This document shows positions 18,581-28,721 of a DNA stretch of 64,000 bases, piece after piece; the first letter of the stretch is position 1, and each line of letters opens with the position of its first letter. The notes under the pieces are model-generated. The model searched no databases, had not been told where the DNA came from, and was given only the letters and a program-made list of their open reading frames with translations. Both the position numbers and the translations under genes were made by a program. The stretch is taken from contig NZ_LMFV01000005.1 in assembly GCF_001427285.1 (NCBI RefSeq), positions 30,018-94,017 of the forward strand. Reading direction: 5' to 3'. Source of the stretch: Mesorhizobium sp. Root552 (GTDB lineage: Bacteria; Pseudomonadota; Alphaproteobacteria; Rhizobiales; Rhizobiaceae).

Positions 18581-19003
18581 CTACCTTTTCCAGCCGTACC
18601 CGCGCTCTGACGGTCCATTTTGTTTGAGATTCTGAAGCCGCTCCCACGCTTCGAAGAAGCTGGGCCGGGCATTTTCATCAACGTCCCAGACGACCAATTG
18701 CGGACCCTCGACGGGTTCGAACCATTCCGATGTCCGCTTCAGGTAAACGCCATGAAGCGACTGGAACGTATAGTCCTGGAGGTCGTCCAAACTCCTCCAA
18801 AGAGAAACGGTCGCCGAAATGCGATTGTCAAAGCCAGACGCCTTGAGCTGCGAAGCGATTGTCTCGTCAGGGATCCGCCACAGAAAACCCCGGTGGATCT
18901 CTGCGAGGCGATAGACCTCTTGAAGGCTGTTCAGAAATTCCGTCAATCGCGGATCGTCGGCAGGATATTTCATCCGGCCCCAGTTCATTTGCGCAATTGC
19001 CAT
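18581..19003 (-). CDS. DUF3291 domain-containing protein
   Basis: This 140-aa protein begins MAIAQMNWGRM, the usual start of the DUF3291 family, and continues with SATVSLWRSLDDLQDYTFQS and YLKRTSEWF. The fold is probably a dimeric alpha-beta barrel like that of small haem monooxygenases, but no function is established. The ATG follows GGAGGGG. The gene is convergent with the DMT transporter. Confidence 0.85.
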   Translation of the reverse strand: MAIAQMNWGRMKYPADDPRLTEFLNSLQEVYRLAEIHRGFLWRIPDETIASQLKASGFDNRISATVSLWRSLDDLQDYTFQSLHGVYLKRTSEWFEPVEGPQLVVWDVDENARPSFFEAWERLQNLKQNGPSERGYGWKR

Positions 19004-19205
19004 TGAACCGCCCCTCCGCAGATGAGAAGCCCAATTATATCAATGCGATGTAAACCGGTTGTGGCGAAATAGTGAATGCGCCGGAATGTGTTGTGAAACC
19101 TTGTTAAAGGTGAGCGAAACACAAGCCGCTCAGCTCAAGGCGCGATTAGAAGTACGCTGACACAATCACCTTCAGCCGAAGGCACGGAACCTATACCGGA
19201 AGGCC

Positions 19206-19667
19206 TCAGTTCGTCTTGGCGGTGTCCGGGGCCGGCACGTCCGACTTCTGCTTGCAGCCTTTCAGCCACACGTCATAGACGGCGTGCTCGACGGCGTTGA
19301 GGCCGGGGCTTTCGGCGAACATCCAGCCGGTGAAGATGCGCCGGATCTTGCGGTCGAGCGTGATCTCGTCCACCTCGACGAACGAATCGGTTTTCGGCGC
19401 TTCGGCTTCCGGGCGCGAGTAGCAGACGCGCGGCGTCACCTGCAGCGCGCCGAACTGCACCGTCTCATTGATGTAGACGTCGAAACTGATGATGCGGCCG
19501 GTGATCTTGTCCAGCCCGGCAAACTCGGCCACGGGGTTCTTCACCCGCTCGACGGCGGGCTTTTCCTGCGGAGCCGCAGGGGGCTCCTGCGCAACTGCAG
19601 CGCCTGCCGACATGGCAAGAACTGCAGCGGCGGCTGCGCCAGTCGAGAGTGGGCTGAAAATCCTCAT
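19206..19667 (-). CDS. DUF2155 exported protein
   Basis: This 153-aa protein has an N-terminal signal peptide (residues 1-26, ending AAVAQEP), then the DUF2155 domain: LDKITGRIISFDVYINETVQFGALQVTPRVCYSRP and FTGWMFAESPGLNAVEHAVYDVWL. The family is alphaproteobacterial and usually neighbours NDUFA12, as here. The function is unknown; it is probably periplasmic. Confidence 0.9.
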   Translation of the reverse strand: MRIFSPLSTGAAAAAVLAMSAGAAVAQEPPAAPQEKPAVERVKNPVAEFAGLDKITGRIISFDVYINETVQFGALQVTPRVCYSRPEAEAPKTDSFVEVDEITLDRKIRRIFTGWMFAESPGLNAVEHAVYDVWLKGCKQKSDVPAPDTAKTN

Positions 19668-19788
19668 GAGAAATACCGAAGGTTGCGCCCGCGATGATTC
19701 GCCATCGCCAAAGCTAGTCGCCGTTGAAAGTCAGGCAACCAGCTAAATGCCAAATGTGGCAAGAAATGCCGTGATGAAATGACGTTTG

Positions 19789-20187
19789 TCAGGAACCGGG
19801 CGTCCAGGCATCGTAATCGCCCGTCACTTGCGGGCGATGCTGCACACCCAGGATGGAGCCCTTCGGACGATAGGCGGCGGCGCTGCCGGTAAGATTCGGC
19901 TCGTGCGGCTTTTGCCATTCGCGCGGCTTGTAGTTTTCCTTGGTCGGCGGCACATCCGAGCGATGATGGATCCAGCCATGCCAGCCCGGCGGGATGGACG
20001 AAGCTTCGGAGTAATTCTTGTAGATCACCCAGCGGCGCGTGAAGCCTTCCGAAGTGGTGCCGCCTTCATAGTAGACGTTGCCGAACTCGTCCTCGCCCAC
20101 CCGCTTGCCATGCCGCCAGGTGTGGAAGCGCGTGTTGAGGGTCTGGCTGTTCCACCAGGTGAAAAGCTGCAGAAGGAACGTCTTCAT
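19789..20187 (-). CDS. NDUFA12-family NADH dehydrogenase accessory subunit
   Basis: This 132-aa protein matches the alphaproteobacterial complex I subunit related to mitochondrial NDUFA12 (B17.2). The diagnostic block VGEDEFGNVYYEGG is followed by RRWVIYKNYSEASSIPPGWHGWIHH. It sits outside the nuo operon, as is usual. GAGG precedes the ATG. Confidence 0.95.
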   Translation of the reverse strand: MKTFLLQLFTWWNSQTLNTRFHTWRHGKRVGEDEFGNVYYEGGTTSEGFTRRWVIYKNYSEASSIPPGWHGWIHHRSDVPPTKENYKPREWQKPHEPNLTGSAAAYRPKGSILGVQHRPQVTGDYDAWTPGS

Positions 20188-20360
20188 TCAAGTCCTCGCG
20201 GGGCAACTGCCTGCTGTGCTGCTTATGGCTGCAGGACCAGACCTTGGCAAGCATTTTGCTGCCATGGCCGTGACAGGATGCGCCTTGCCAATCACTTTTG
20301 AAGTTTCTAATGCTCCGCCAGCATTGAGGCTGTCCGGCTAACGCCGGCTGGGAGGCATAG

Positions 20361-21191
20361 TTGGCATCTGCCATGTCCGCCGACGCACGAGCATCGACCG
20401 ACGCCATCCGGCGGCGCAAGGGTGGCGACCCTATCGTATGCCTCACCGCCTACACCTACCCCATCGCCAGCCTGCTCGATCCGCATGTCGACCTTTTGCT
20501 TGTCGGCGACAGCGTCGCCATGGTCCTGCACGGCCACCAGACCACGCTCGGCGCAACCATCGATATGATGATCCTGCACGGCCAGGCGGTCATGCGCGGC
20601 GCACGCAATGCCTGCGTCGTCGTCGACATGCCGGCGGGCAGCTACGAGGCTTCGGTTGCCAAGGCGCTCGCCTCGGCTCGGCGCATCTTCGAGGAGACCG
20701 GCTGCCACGCGGTGAAGCTGGAAGGCGGCACCGATGTTGCCGGCCAGATCGCGGCCATCGTAGCCGATGGAATCCCAGTCATGGCCCATATCGGCCTGCA
20801 GCCACAATCCGTGGTCAAGGACGGGGGCTACAAGATCAAGGGCGGCACCGACGAAAGCATCAAGCGCCTGCTTGCGGATGCCGATGCGGTCGAAAAGGCC
20901 GGCGCGTTTTCCGTGGTCATCGAGGGAACCATGGAGCCGGTCGCCGCCGAAATCACCAGACGTCTCACGATCCCCACCATCGGCATCGGCGCGAGCGCGC
21001 GGTGCGATGGGCAAGTGCTGGTGATCGACGACGCCATCGGGCTTACCGTAGACCGCGTGCCCAAGTTCGTGAAGGAATATGCCGAGCTGCGCACCGAGGT
21101 TTCCCGTGCCGCGATGAGCTACGCCGCCGAGGTCAAGGCGCGGACATTCCCGACCGCCGAACACGTCTTCAAGCCGAAGGACAAATCCTGA
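20361..21191 (+). CDS. panB: 3-methyl-2-oxobutanoate hydroxymethyltransferase
   Basis: This 276-aa TIM-barrel enzyme adds a hydroxymethyl group from methylene-THF to 2-oxoisovalerate, the first step of pantothenate synthesis. Motifs include LTAYTYPIASLLD, LLVGDSVAMVLHGHQTTL and GGTDVAGQI. A TTG start is supported by GGAGG at 5 nt spacing; the ATG 12 nt downstream has the ribosome site too far away. panC follows after 2 nt. Confidence 0.95.
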   Translation: MASAMSADARASTDAIRRRKGGDPIVCLTAYTYPIASLLDPHVDLLLVGDSVAMVLHGHQTTLGATIDMMILHGQAVMRGARNACVVVDMPAGSYEASVAKALASARRIFEETGCHAVKLEGGTDVAGQIAAIVADGIPVMAHIGLQPQSVVKDGGYKIKGGTDESIKRLLADADAVEKAGAFSVVIEGTMEPVAAEITRRLTIPTIGIGASARCDGQVLVIDDAIGLTVDRVPKFVKEYAELRTEVSRAAMSYAAEVKARTFPTAEHVFKPKDKS

Positions 21192-21193
21192 CG

Positions 21194-22048
21194 ATGCCGC
21201 AGCCCGCTATCGCCGAGACCGTCACCGATCTTCGCGCCACGGTGCGGGCCTGGAAACGCGAGGGACTGAGCGTCGGCATGGTGCCGACGATGGGCGCGCT
21301 GCACGACGGCCATATGTCGCTGATGAAGCTGGCGCTGGAAAAGGCGGACCGTTGCGTCGTTTCGATCTTCGTCAACCCGACCCAGTTCGCGCCGACCGAA
21401 GACCTCGACAAATATCCGCGCCAGCTTGCCAAGGACCTCGCCTGCCTTGCCGACGTCGGCGTGCATCTCGCCTTCACGCCCCCCGCCGCCGAAATGTACC
21501 CCGCAGGCTTCGCCAGCAAGGTCTCCGTCGGCGGCCCCTCCGCCGGCCTTGAAACCGATTTTCGCCCGCATTTCTTCGACGGCGTCGCCACCGTCGTCAC
21601 CAAGCTGTTCCTGCAAGCCGCACCGGATCTGGCCGTTTTCGGCGAAAAGGACTACCAGCAACTTTGCGTCGTGCGCCAATTGTGCCGCGACCTCGACATT
21701 CCCGTCGAAATCATCGGCGCGCCCACGGTACGCGATGCGCATGGCCTCGCCATGTCGTCGCGCAACGCCTATCTCGATGAGGCCGGCCTCGCCGTTGCGC
21801 GGCAATTGAACAAGATCCTGCGTGGAACAGCAGCAGCCATCGCGAAGAATGGCGACGCCGATGGCGAAACGGTGCGCGCGCGGCGCACCCTGCAGCAGGC
21901 GGGTTTCGAGGGCGTCGACTATGTTGCGGCGCGGGATGCTCTTACCTTGAAAGAATGGCAGCCGGGCCGCGAAGGCCGTCTCCTCGCCGCCGCATGGCTC
22001 GGCAAGACGCGCCTGATCGACAATGTCGAGATACCGGCCGAGGCTTAG
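21194..22048 (+). CDS. panC: Pantothenate synthetase
   Basis: This 284-aa enzyme joins pantoate and beta-alanine with ATP. It shows the HIGH-like MGALHDGHMSLM, FVNPTQFAPTEDLDKYPR, FGEKDYQQL and MSSRNAYL signatures of PanC in the right order. The same reading frame stays open upstream through panB, but the protein begins at the ATG 2 nt after panB. The stop overlaps the 3' end of the convergent GNAT gene by 4 nt. Confidence 0.96.
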   Translation: MPQPAIAETVTDLRATVRAWKREGLSVGMVPTMGALHDGHMSLMKLALEKADRCVVSIFVNPTQFAPTEDLDKYPRQLAKDLACLADVGVHLAFTPPAAEMYPAGFASKVSVGGPSAGLETDFRPHFFDGVATVVTKLFLQAAPDLAVFGEKDYQQLCVVRQLCRDLDIPVEIIGAPTVRDAHGLAMSSRNAYLDEAGLAVARQLNKILRGTAAAIAKNGDADGETVRARRTLQQAGFEGVDYVAARDALTLKEWQPGREGRLLAAAWLGKTRLIDNVEIPAEA

Positions 22049-22536
22049 CCGAGCGGCTTTTCCAGCGTCACGATGGTCGCATTGACCCATCTCGTCGCCG
22101 GACGCCGCTGGAGCTCCACAAAGCCGCCTGCCCGGTAAAAATCCAGCGCGCGGCTGTTCTTTTCCTCGACTTCCAGCCGCATCAGCCGGCAATCCCAGAA
22201 GGATTCCTCCAGTTCGGCAAGCAGCATGCGCCCGACGCCCTTGCCCTGCATGGAGGGGCGCACGTCAAGCTCCTCCACCTCGACCAGCCCGCTGTCGCTT
22301 TCCTTGATCGCCGCATAAGCCATGCCGGCCAGTTCGGAGCCCGTATCGGCAACGATGAACTCCGAGCGCGGCCGCCGCATCAACTGCTTCAGCCACACGA
22401 CAGAATGCCAGCGCTCGGAAATCGCGGTAACGCCTTCTGCTCCATAGAGCGGATCGTAGGTGGCGTGCCAGGTCTCGACCAGAAGCGCTCTCACCGCTTC
22501 CAGGTCGCGCTCGCTTGCCGTGCGAACGAACATCAT
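22045..22536 (-). CDS. GNAT family N-acetyltransferase
   Basis: This 163-aa acetyltransferase has the acetyl-CoA-binding motif [19 protein letters not shown], at about residues 96-113. The C-terminal block [15 protein letters not shown] follows. The substrate is unknown. The start overlaps the gatB stop, so the two are probably co-translated. Confidence 0.9.
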   Translation of the reverse strand: MMFVRTASERDLEAVRALLVETWHATYDPLYGAEGVTAISERWHSVVWLKQLMRRPRSEFIVADTGSELAGMAYAAIKESDSGLVEVEELDVRPSMQGKGVGRMLLAELEESFWDCRLMRLEVEEKNSRALDFYRAGGFVELQRRPATRWVNATIVTLEKPLG

Positions 22537-24032
22537 TCGATGCCGAGCTTGGCCTTCACCAGATCGTTGACCGCCTGCGGGTTGGCCTTGCCGCCGGTCG
22601 CCTTCATCACCTGACCGACAAACCAGCCGGCCATGGTCGGCTTGGCCTTGGCCTGCTCCACCTTGTCCGGATTGGCGGCGATCACCTCGTCCACGGCCTT
22701 TTCGATGGCGCCGGTGTCGGTGACCTGCTTCATGCCACGGCTTTCGACCAGCGCGCGCGGGTCGCCGCCTTCGTTCCAGACGATTTCGAACAGATCCTTC
22801 GCGATCTTGCCGGAAATGATGCCTTCCTTGATGAGGTCCAGTATGCCGCCAAGCTGGTCGGGCGAAACCGGAGTCTCTTCAATGTCTTTGCCGGATTTGT
22901 TCAACGCGCCCAGCAAGTCGTTGATGACCCAGTTCGCGGCGGATTTGCCGTCGCGACCGGCAGTCACCTTCTCGAAATAGTCGGCAATCGCCTTTTCCGA
23001 GACGAGGATCGAGGCATCATAGGCCGACAGGCCCAGTTTCTCGACCAGCCGCGTCTTCTTGTCGTCCGGCAGCTCGGGCAGATACTTGGCGAGGTCGTCG
23101 ACATAGGCCTGGTCGAACTCGAGCGGCAGAAGGTCCGGATCGGGGAAATAGCGGTAGTCGTGCGCCTCTTCCTTGGAGCGCATCGAACGCGTCTCGCCCT
23201 TCACCGCGTCGAACAGGCGTGTTTCCTGGTCGATCTTGCCGCCGTCTTCCAGAATGGCGATCTGGCGGCGCGCCTCATATTCGATGGCCTGTCCCACGAA
23301 GCGGATCGAGTTGACGTTCTTGATCTCGCAGCGCGTGCCGAACTCGCCGCCCGGCTTACGCACCGAGACGTTGACGTCGGCGCGCATCGAGCCTTCGTCC
23401 ATATTGCCGTCGCAAGTGCCGAGATAGCGCACGATGGTCCTGAGCTTGGTCAGGTACGCCTTGGCCTCGTCGGAGGAGCGCATGTCCGGCTTCGACACGA
23501 TCTCCATCAGCGCCACGCCGGAGCGGTTCAGGTCGACATAGGACATGGTCGGATGCTGGTCGTGCATCGACTTGCCGGCGTCCTGTTCCAGATGCAGGCG
23601 CTCGACGCCCACCTCGATATCCTCGAATTCACCCTTCTTGTCCGGCCCAACCGAGACAACCACGGTACCTTCGCCGACGATCGGCTGCTTGAACTGCGAA
23701 ATCTGGTAGCCCTGCGGCAAGTCCGGATAAAAGTAGTTCTTCCGGTCGAAAACCGACTTGTGGTTGATCTGCGCCTTCAGGCCAAGGCCGGTGCGGATCG
23801 CCTGGCGCACGCACTCCTCGTTGATCACCGGCAGCATGCCCGGCATCGCCGCATCAACCAGTGACACATTGGCATTGGGTGCCGCGCCGAACGATGTCGA
23901 AGCGCCCGAGAAAAGCTTCGCCTCGGAGGTCACTTGCGCATGCACTTCCATGCCGATGACGACCTCCCAGTCTCCGGTCGCACCGGGGATCAGGCGCTTG
24001 GCGTCAGGCGTGCGGGTATCGATGATGGTCAT
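22533..24032 (-). CDS. gatB: Asp-tRNA(Asn)/Glu-tRNA(Gln) amidotransferase subunit B
   Basis: This 499-aa subunit of GatCAB converts misacylated Glu-tRNA(Gln) and Asp-tRNA(Asn) to their amides. The GatB signatures [27 protein letters not shown] and [17 protein letters not shown] are present. The tRNA-binding helical and YqeY-like tail ends in [17 protein letters not shown]. Length is normal. The gene is divergent from the iron importer operon. Confidence 0.97.
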   Translation of the reverse strand: MTIIDTRTPDAKRLIPGATGDWEVVIGMEVHAQVTSEAKLFSGASTSFGAAPNANVSLVDAAMPGMLPVINEECVRQAIRTGLGLKAQINHKSVFDRKNYFYPDLPQGYQISQFKQPIVGEGTVVVSVGPDKKGEFEDIEVGVERLHLEQDAGKSMHDQHPTMSYVDLNRSGVALMEIVSKPDMRSSDEAKAYLTKLRTIVRYLGTCDGNMDEGSMRADVNVSVRKPGGEFGTRCEIKNVNSIRFVGQAIEYEARRQIAILEDGGKIDQETRLFDAVKGETRSMRSKEEAHDYRYFPDPDLLPLEFDQAYVDDLAKYLPELPDDKKTRLVEKLGLSAYDASILVSEKAIADYFEKVTAGRDGKSAANWVINDLLGALNKSGKDIEETPVSPDQLGGILDLIKEGIISGKIAKDLFEIVWNEGGDPRALVESRGMKQVTDTGAIEKAVDEVIAANPDKVEQAKAKPTMAGWFVGQVMKATGGKANPQAVNDLVKAKLGIE

Positions 24033-24055
24033 GAGAGCCTATAGACGATATGGAA

Positions 24056-24090
24056 TTCACATAAGAATGTGAGTTTCACGAAAGATGTGA
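24056..24090 (+). promoter_or_regulatory. Two tandem dyad elements in the gatB-fbpC gap
   Basis: TTCACATAAGAATGTGA (24056-24072) and TTCACGAAAGATGTGA (24075-24090) are two copies of the same inverted repeat, nearly end to end. They lie between gatB and the ferric importer genes, about 97 bp before the TTG of the ATPase gene. The spacing does not match a CRP, FNR or rhizobial IRO box. An operator for an unidentified metal-responsive regulator is the simplest reading. Confidence 0.5.
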
Positions 24091-24186
24091 TTTTCAATCT
24101 TGGCTAGTGCAAAGCACATGCCGAGACAAGCGCAAACTGCCATTCCAGGCCTGCCCGGCCTTACCGAACGAGTGCGGAGACCGACA

Positions 24187-25236
24187 TTGGACAGACCCCT
24201 GCCCGCCGATCCCATGCTGCAGATCGCAGGCGCTTTCCGTCGCTTCAGCGAGGAATTCACGCTTGGGCCACTCGACCTTGCCATCGAACCGCAAGAAATC
24301 ATCTGCCTGGTAGGGCACTCGGGCTGCGGCAAATCCTCCCTGCTCAGGCTGATCGCAGGGCTGGACAGGGCCGAGCGTGGCTCGATCCGGCTGGACGGTG
24401 TCGAACTTGCCGGGCCGAATACCTTCGTCGAACCCGAGGAGCGACAGATCGGCTTCGTCTTCCAGGACTACGCCTTGTTCCCGCATTTGAGCGTCGAGGA
24501 AAACATCCTGTTCGGCTTGGGCCGCCTGCCACGGCCGGAGGCTCAAAAGCGTGTCGCCGACATGCTCGCCCTCACCGGTCTTTCCGCCCTCGGCAAGCGT
24601 TATCCGCATATGCTTTCGGGCGGCGAGCAGCAGCGCGTCGCGCTTGCCCGCGCACTGGCGCCCAAGCCCGCCGTGCTGCTCATGGACGAGCCGTTTTCAA
24701 ACCTCGACCGAGACCTGCGCGACCGTATCCGGCAGGACACGATCGACCTTTTGCGCAAGACCGGCACCACCGCCGTCATCGTCACCCATGATCCCGAAGA
24801 GGCGCTTTCAAGCGGCGACCGCGTCGTGCTGATGAAAAGCGGGTTGATCGTGCAGGCAGGAACCGGACGTGAGCTGCATGACAGGCCGGTGGACCGCTAT
24901 GCGGCAGAGTTCTTCTGTTCCTTCAACAAGGTGCCCGCCACCTACCGCAGCGGACATCTCGAAACCGCGCTTGGCCGCTTCCCCTGCCGGCTAGACCTTG
25001 CCGACGGCAGTTCGGCCGTCGCCTTCATCCGACCACAAGCCATTTCCCCGTCGCGCGACAGGACGGCAATCGCCGGCAGTATCCTGCGCCGCAGCTTTCG
25101 CGGCGAGATCGAACAGATCGAACTGGCAGTGCCGGGAAACGACGGCGCGCTCATCATGCGCACGACGCAGCCAACCGAAGGTGACCACATCAGCGTTGTC
25201 ATCGATCCCAGCCGGGTTCTGGCATTCGCGGCCTGA
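24187..25236 (+). CDS. fbpC: Ferric iron ABC transporter ATP-binding protein
   Basis: This 349-aa ATPase has Walker A GHSGCGKSSLLR, Q-loop FVFQDYALFPHLSV, signature LSGGEQQRVALARAL, Walker B LLMDEPFSNLD and a C-terminal TOBE-like regulatory domain. This is the FbpC/PotA class. A TTG start is chosen because GGAG lies 7 nt upstream and the protein then has the family length. In-frame ATG 24118 and TTG 24100 would add an odd N-terminus. It is followed by the binding protein and permease genes. Confidence 0.9.
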   Translation: MDRPLPADPMLQIAGAFRRFSEEFTLGPLDLAIEPQEIICLVGHSGCGKSSLLRLIAGLDRAERGSIRLDGVELAGPNTFVEPEERQIGFVFQDYALFPHLSVEENILFGLGRLPRPEAQKRVADMLALTGLSALGKRYPHMLSGGEQQRVALARALAPKPAVLLMDEPFSNLDRDLRDRIRQDTIDLLRKTGTTAVIVTHDPEEALSSGDRVVLMKSGLIVQAGTGRELHDRPVDRYAAEFFCSFNKVPATYRSGHLETALGRFPCRLDLADGSSAVAFIRPQAISPSRDRTAIAGSILRRSFRGEIEQIELAVPGNDGALIMRTTQPTEGDHISVVIDPSRVLAFAA

Positions 25237-25350
25237 ACGCTCGTCTGGCGATATAAACTTTTTGTGATCGCCACCGGCAACCTATTTAAAAACTTGACCT
25301 CAACACTCATAAATGTTGCTGCATCCGGGTGCTCAAACAGGAGAGAGATG

Positions 25351-26373
25351 ATGCGCAACGCCATGCTAACCAAGACGTTGTTCACCGCAGTTTCGTTTGT
25401 GTCGGTTGCCTCCATGGCATCGGCTGCCGAAGTCAGCATTTACACCACGCGTGAACCGGGCCTGATCCAGCCGCTGCTGGATTCCTTCAAGGCTTCCACC
25501 GGCATCACCGTGAACACCGTATTCCTCAAGGACGGGCTCGCCGAGCGCGTCGCCTCGGAAGGCGAAAGCTCGCCGGCCGACATCCTCATGACTGTCGATG
25601 CCGGCAATCTCGTCGACCTGGTCGAGAAAGGCGTCACCCAGCCGATTGAATCCGACGCGCTGAAGGGTGCCGTGCCGGAACAGCTTCGCGACGCCAACGG
25701 GCACTGGGTCGCACTTTCCATGCGCGCCCGCGTTCTCTACGCCGCAAAGGACGTCGATCTGACTGCCTTCAACTATGAGGATCTTTCCGATCCCAAGTGG
25801 AAGGGCAAGATCTGCATCCGCTCGGGCCAGCATCCCTACAACACCGCCCTATTCGCCGACCACCTCGCCCACTACGGCGCAGAGGAAACCGAGAAGTGGC
25901 TCAGCGGCGTCAAGGACAACCTCGCCCGCAAGGCAGCCGGCGGCGACCGTGAAGGCGCCAAGGATATCCTCGGTGGCGTCTGCGACATCGCCATCGCCAA
26001 TTCCTACTATGTCGGCCTGATGCGCTCGGGCAAAGGCGGCGACGAGCAGAAGCAGTGGGGCGACGCCATCAAGGTCGTGCTGCCCACCTTCAAGGACGAC
26101 GGCACCCACGTGAACATTTCGGGCGCGGCCCTTGCCAAGAACGCCCCGAACAAGGCCGAAGCCGTGCAGTTGCTCGAATATCTCGTTTCGGAAGACGCGC
26201 AGAAAATCTACGCGGAAGCCAACTACGAGTATCCGGTCCGTGCCGGCGTTGCGGCTGACCCGATCATTGCCGAATTCGGCGAACTCAAGATCGATTCCAA
26301 GCCGCTTGCCGAGATCGTCAGCCACCGCAAGGCGGCCAGCGAACTGGTCGACAAAGTCGGCTTCGACAACTGA
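25351..26373 (+). CDS. fbpA: Ferric iron ABC transporter substrate-binding protein
   Basis: This 340-aa periplasmic protein has a signal peptide (about residues 1-26, ending ASAAEV). The mature sequence EVSIYTTREPGLIQPLLDSF is typical of FutA/FbpA iron-binding proteins. The iron-ligand tyrosines are likely those in AIANSYYVGLM, and the tyrosine of VSIYTTRE is a further candidate. ATGATG at 25348-25353 gives two starts, and AGGAG is best spaced for the second. It lies between the ATPase and permease genes. Confidence 0.93.
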   Translation: MRNAMLTKTLFTAVSFVSVASMASAAEVSIYTTREPGLIQPLLDSFKASTGITVNTVFLKDGLAERVASEGESSPADILMTVDAGNLVDLVEKGVTQPIESDALKGAVPEQLRDANGHWVALSMRARVLYAAKDVDLTAFNYEDLSDPKWKGKICIRSGQHPYNTALFADHLAHYGAEETEKWLSGVKDNLARKAAGGDREGAKDILGGVCDIAIANSYYVGLMRSGKGGDEQKQWGDAIKVVLPTFKDDGTHVNISGAALAKNAPNKAEAVQLLEYLVSEDAQKIYAEANYEYPVRAGVAADPIIAEFGELKIDSKPLAEIVSHRKAASELVDKVGFDN

Positions 26374-26416
26374 CCAGAATGAAGAAGGGGGCGCTGCAAG
26401 GCGCTCCCTTTTCGCG

Positions 26417-28090
26417 ATGACCTTGGCGCTTTCAACCCAGACGACAGGCAGGAAGCGGGCGGCAGGAAGCCGCTGGCTGAAGCTTGCCGCCTTGACGGCT
26501 GCGCTGGTCTGCCTCCCGTTTCTCGCCCTGTTGTTCGAAGCCGTGCAAGGCTCCCAGGGTTTGTGGTCGCATCTTGCGGCCAGCGTCCTTCCCAAGGCCT
26601 TCCTCGACACCGCCATTCTCCTTGCCGGCGTCGGCATCCTCGTCGCCAGCATGGGCACAGGGGCAGCGTGGCTGGTGACGGCCTACGAATTTCCCGGCCG
26701 GCGCACCATGGAATGGGCGCTTCTCCTGCCGCTTGCGGTGCCGACCTATATCGTCGCCTACGCCTATCTCGACATACTGCACCCGATCGGTCCGGTGCAG
26801 GGCGCGGTGCGCTGGCTGCTCGGCTATTCCAGCCCGCGCGAATTCCGCCTGCCGGACATCCGCTCCATGACCGGCTGCATCCTGCTGCTCGGCTTCGTGC
26901 TTTACCCCTACGTCTATATCGCCACCCGTGCGATGTTCCTGACCCAGCCGGCCAGCCTGATCGAAGTCTCGCGCACGCTCGGCGTCTCGCGAAACGGCGT
27001 GTTTAGGCGCGTCGCCCTGCCGCTCGCCCGTCCGGCAATCGTCGTCGGCGTCAGCCTGGCCCTGATGGAAACGCTGAATGACATCGGCGCATCGGAATTT
27101 CTCGGCGTACGCACCCTTACGGTTTCCATCTACACCACATGGGTCACCCGCTCGGACCTGCCCGGCGCGTCGCAACTTGCGCTGGCGCTTTTGGCCGTCG
27201 TGGTGGCAATCGTCGCGGCAGAACAATATGCCCGGCGCAAGCAGCGCTTCGCTGCCAACGCCCAGCGCGCCGGCGGCAGCATCGAACGCCAGCGCGTGTC
27301 CGTGCCCAAGGGCCTTCTGCTTCTTGCCCTTTGCCTGCTTCCCGTTTTCGTCGGCTTCATTGCACCAGCAACACATCTGGCCGTCGAAGCCTATACGCGC
27401 CTTGGCTATGCCGGCCTGCCGGTGCGCTTCCTCGCCAACATTTCCAACACCGTGATCTTCTCGGCAGCGGCCACCATCATCACGCTTTTGCTCGGATCGG
27501 CCGCCGCCTACGCGGCAAGGCTTCATCCCGGCGCACCCTCGGCATGGTTTTACCGGCTCGCCACGATAGGCTACGCCGCGCCCGGAACCGTCGTCGCCAT
27601 CGGCCTTCTGATCGCGCTTGGCGCCTTCGACCGCACCGCCGACCAGCTGGCCTCGTCGTGGTTCGGCTTTTCGACCGGCCTTCTGTTCCTTGGCTCGGGC
27701 GCTGCCCTGCTCTACGCCTATTCGACCCGGTTTCTCGCCATATCGGCAGGCGCAATGGCCGCAGGCCTCAGCCGTATCCCGCAATCGCTCGACGACGTTT
27801 CACGCATGCTTGGCGAAACGGCCTCGGGAACGCTGCGGCGCGTTCACCTGCCTTTGTCGAAAACCGCTCTTGCGGCATCCGGCCTGCTCGTTTTCGTCGA
27901 TTGCATCAAGGAACTGCCGGCGACCTTGCTGTTGCGCCCTCTCAACGTCGAAACGCTCGCCACTCACCTCTATGGCGAGGCCGCGCGCGGCACCTACGAG
28001 GAGGCCTCGATCTCGGCGCTGATGATCATCCTGATCGCGCTGTTGCCGGTCATCTGGCTGGCACGAGTCGGGCGCGGCGAGCATCGTTAG
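26417..28090 (+). CDS. fbpB: Ferric iron ABC transporter double permease
   Basis: This 557-aa protein has two fused permease domains with about twelve helices. Each has an EAA-type loop: LIEVSRTLGVSRNGVFRRVALPLARP in the first half and SLDDVSRMLGETASGTLRRVHLPLSK in the second. This is the FbpB/SfuB type that transports Fe(III). It starts 43 nt after fbpA. The reading frame is open further upstream within fbpA, but only the ATG at 26417 fits. Confidence 0.94.
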   Translation: MTLALSTQTTGRKRAAGSRWLKLAALTAALVCLPFLALLFEAVQGSQGLWSHLAASVLPKAFLDTAILLAGVGILVASMGTGAAWLVTAYEFPGRRTMEWALLLPLAVPTYIVAYAYLDILHPIGPVQGAVRWLLGYSSPREFRLPDIRSMTGCILLLGFVLYPYVYIATRAMFLTQPASLIEVSRTLGVSRNGVFRRVALPLARPAIVVGVSLALMETLNDIGASEFLGVRTLTVSIYTTWVTRSDLPGASQLALALLAVVVAIVAAEQYARRKQRFAANAQRAGGSIERQRVSVPKGLLLLALCLLPVFVGFIAPATHLAVEAYTRLGYAGLPVRFLANISNTVIFSAAATIITLLLGSAAAYAARLHPGAPSAWFYRLATIGYAAPGTVVAIGLLIALGAFDRTADQLASSWFGFSTGLLFLGSGAALLYAYSTRFLAISAGAMAAGLSRIPQSLDDVSRMLGETASGTLRRVHLPLSKTALAASGLLVFVDCIKELPATLLLRPLNVETLATHLYGEAARGTYEEASISALMIILIALLPVIWLARVGRGEHR

Positions 28091-28127
28091 CCGAACGCCC
28101 GGCGCACCCAAAGCGACCCAGCCGGCA

Positions 28128-28559
28128 CTATGCCGTGGCGATGTAGGCCCTGATCTCTTCCGCCTCGCGTTCGACATCCTCGATGCGGCGCTTGACCACG
28201 TCGCCGATGGAGATGATGCCGTAAAGCAGGCCGTCCTTTTCCACCGGCAGATGGCGGAAGCGGCCTGCCGTCATGATTTCCATGAGCTCGTTGACCGTGT
28301 GGTTCTCGTTGCAGATCTTGACCTTCGGCGTCATCGCCGTTCGCACCGCAAGGTCGAGTGCGCCAGCGCCTTCCTTGGCGAATACCCGCACGATATCGCG
28401 CTCCGAGAGGATGCCGACAATCTTGTTGTCGCCATTGGTGATGACGAGTGCACCGACCCTATGCTCGGCCAGAAGACGAATGGCTTCCGAAAGCTTCTCA
28501 TTCGGGCCGAGCGTGAAAACGTCGTGGCCCTTTTTGTCGAGAATTGCCTTTACAGTCAT
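28128..28559 (-). CDS. CBS-domain pair protein
   Basis: This 143-aa protein consists of two CBS domains (about residues 1-62 and 70-130), with GALVITNGDNKIVGILSERDIVR and GRFRHLPVEKDGLLYGIISIGDVVK. Such stand-alone Bateman modules bind adenine nucleotides and regulate partners. The partner is unknown. AGGAGG precedes the ATG. Confidence 0.93.
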   Translation of the reverse strand: MTVKAILDKKGHDVFTLGPNEKLSEAIRLLAEHRVGALVITNGDNKIVGILSERDIVRVFAKEGAGALDLAVRTAMTPKVKICNENHTVNELMEIMTAGRFRHLPVEKDGLLYGIISIGDVVKRRIEDVEREAEEIRAYIATA

Positions 28560-28721
28560 TGCGTCCTCCTCTGCGTTTGGCCGGCTGAGCCGCAGCCGAC
28601 GTCACGATTGCAGGAGCATGGTGCGCTGTGCGTGTTCGCATTTCAAGTGTCAGGCGAACGGGCCTGGCCAAGGGCCGCGACAATCTCGAACTATCTTCGG
28701 TCGCGGGGCCGCAACATAGTT

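Noticed and set aside
22515..23864. 449-codon open frame antisense to gatB
   Set aside because: It is the shadow of gatB in a GC-rich frame.
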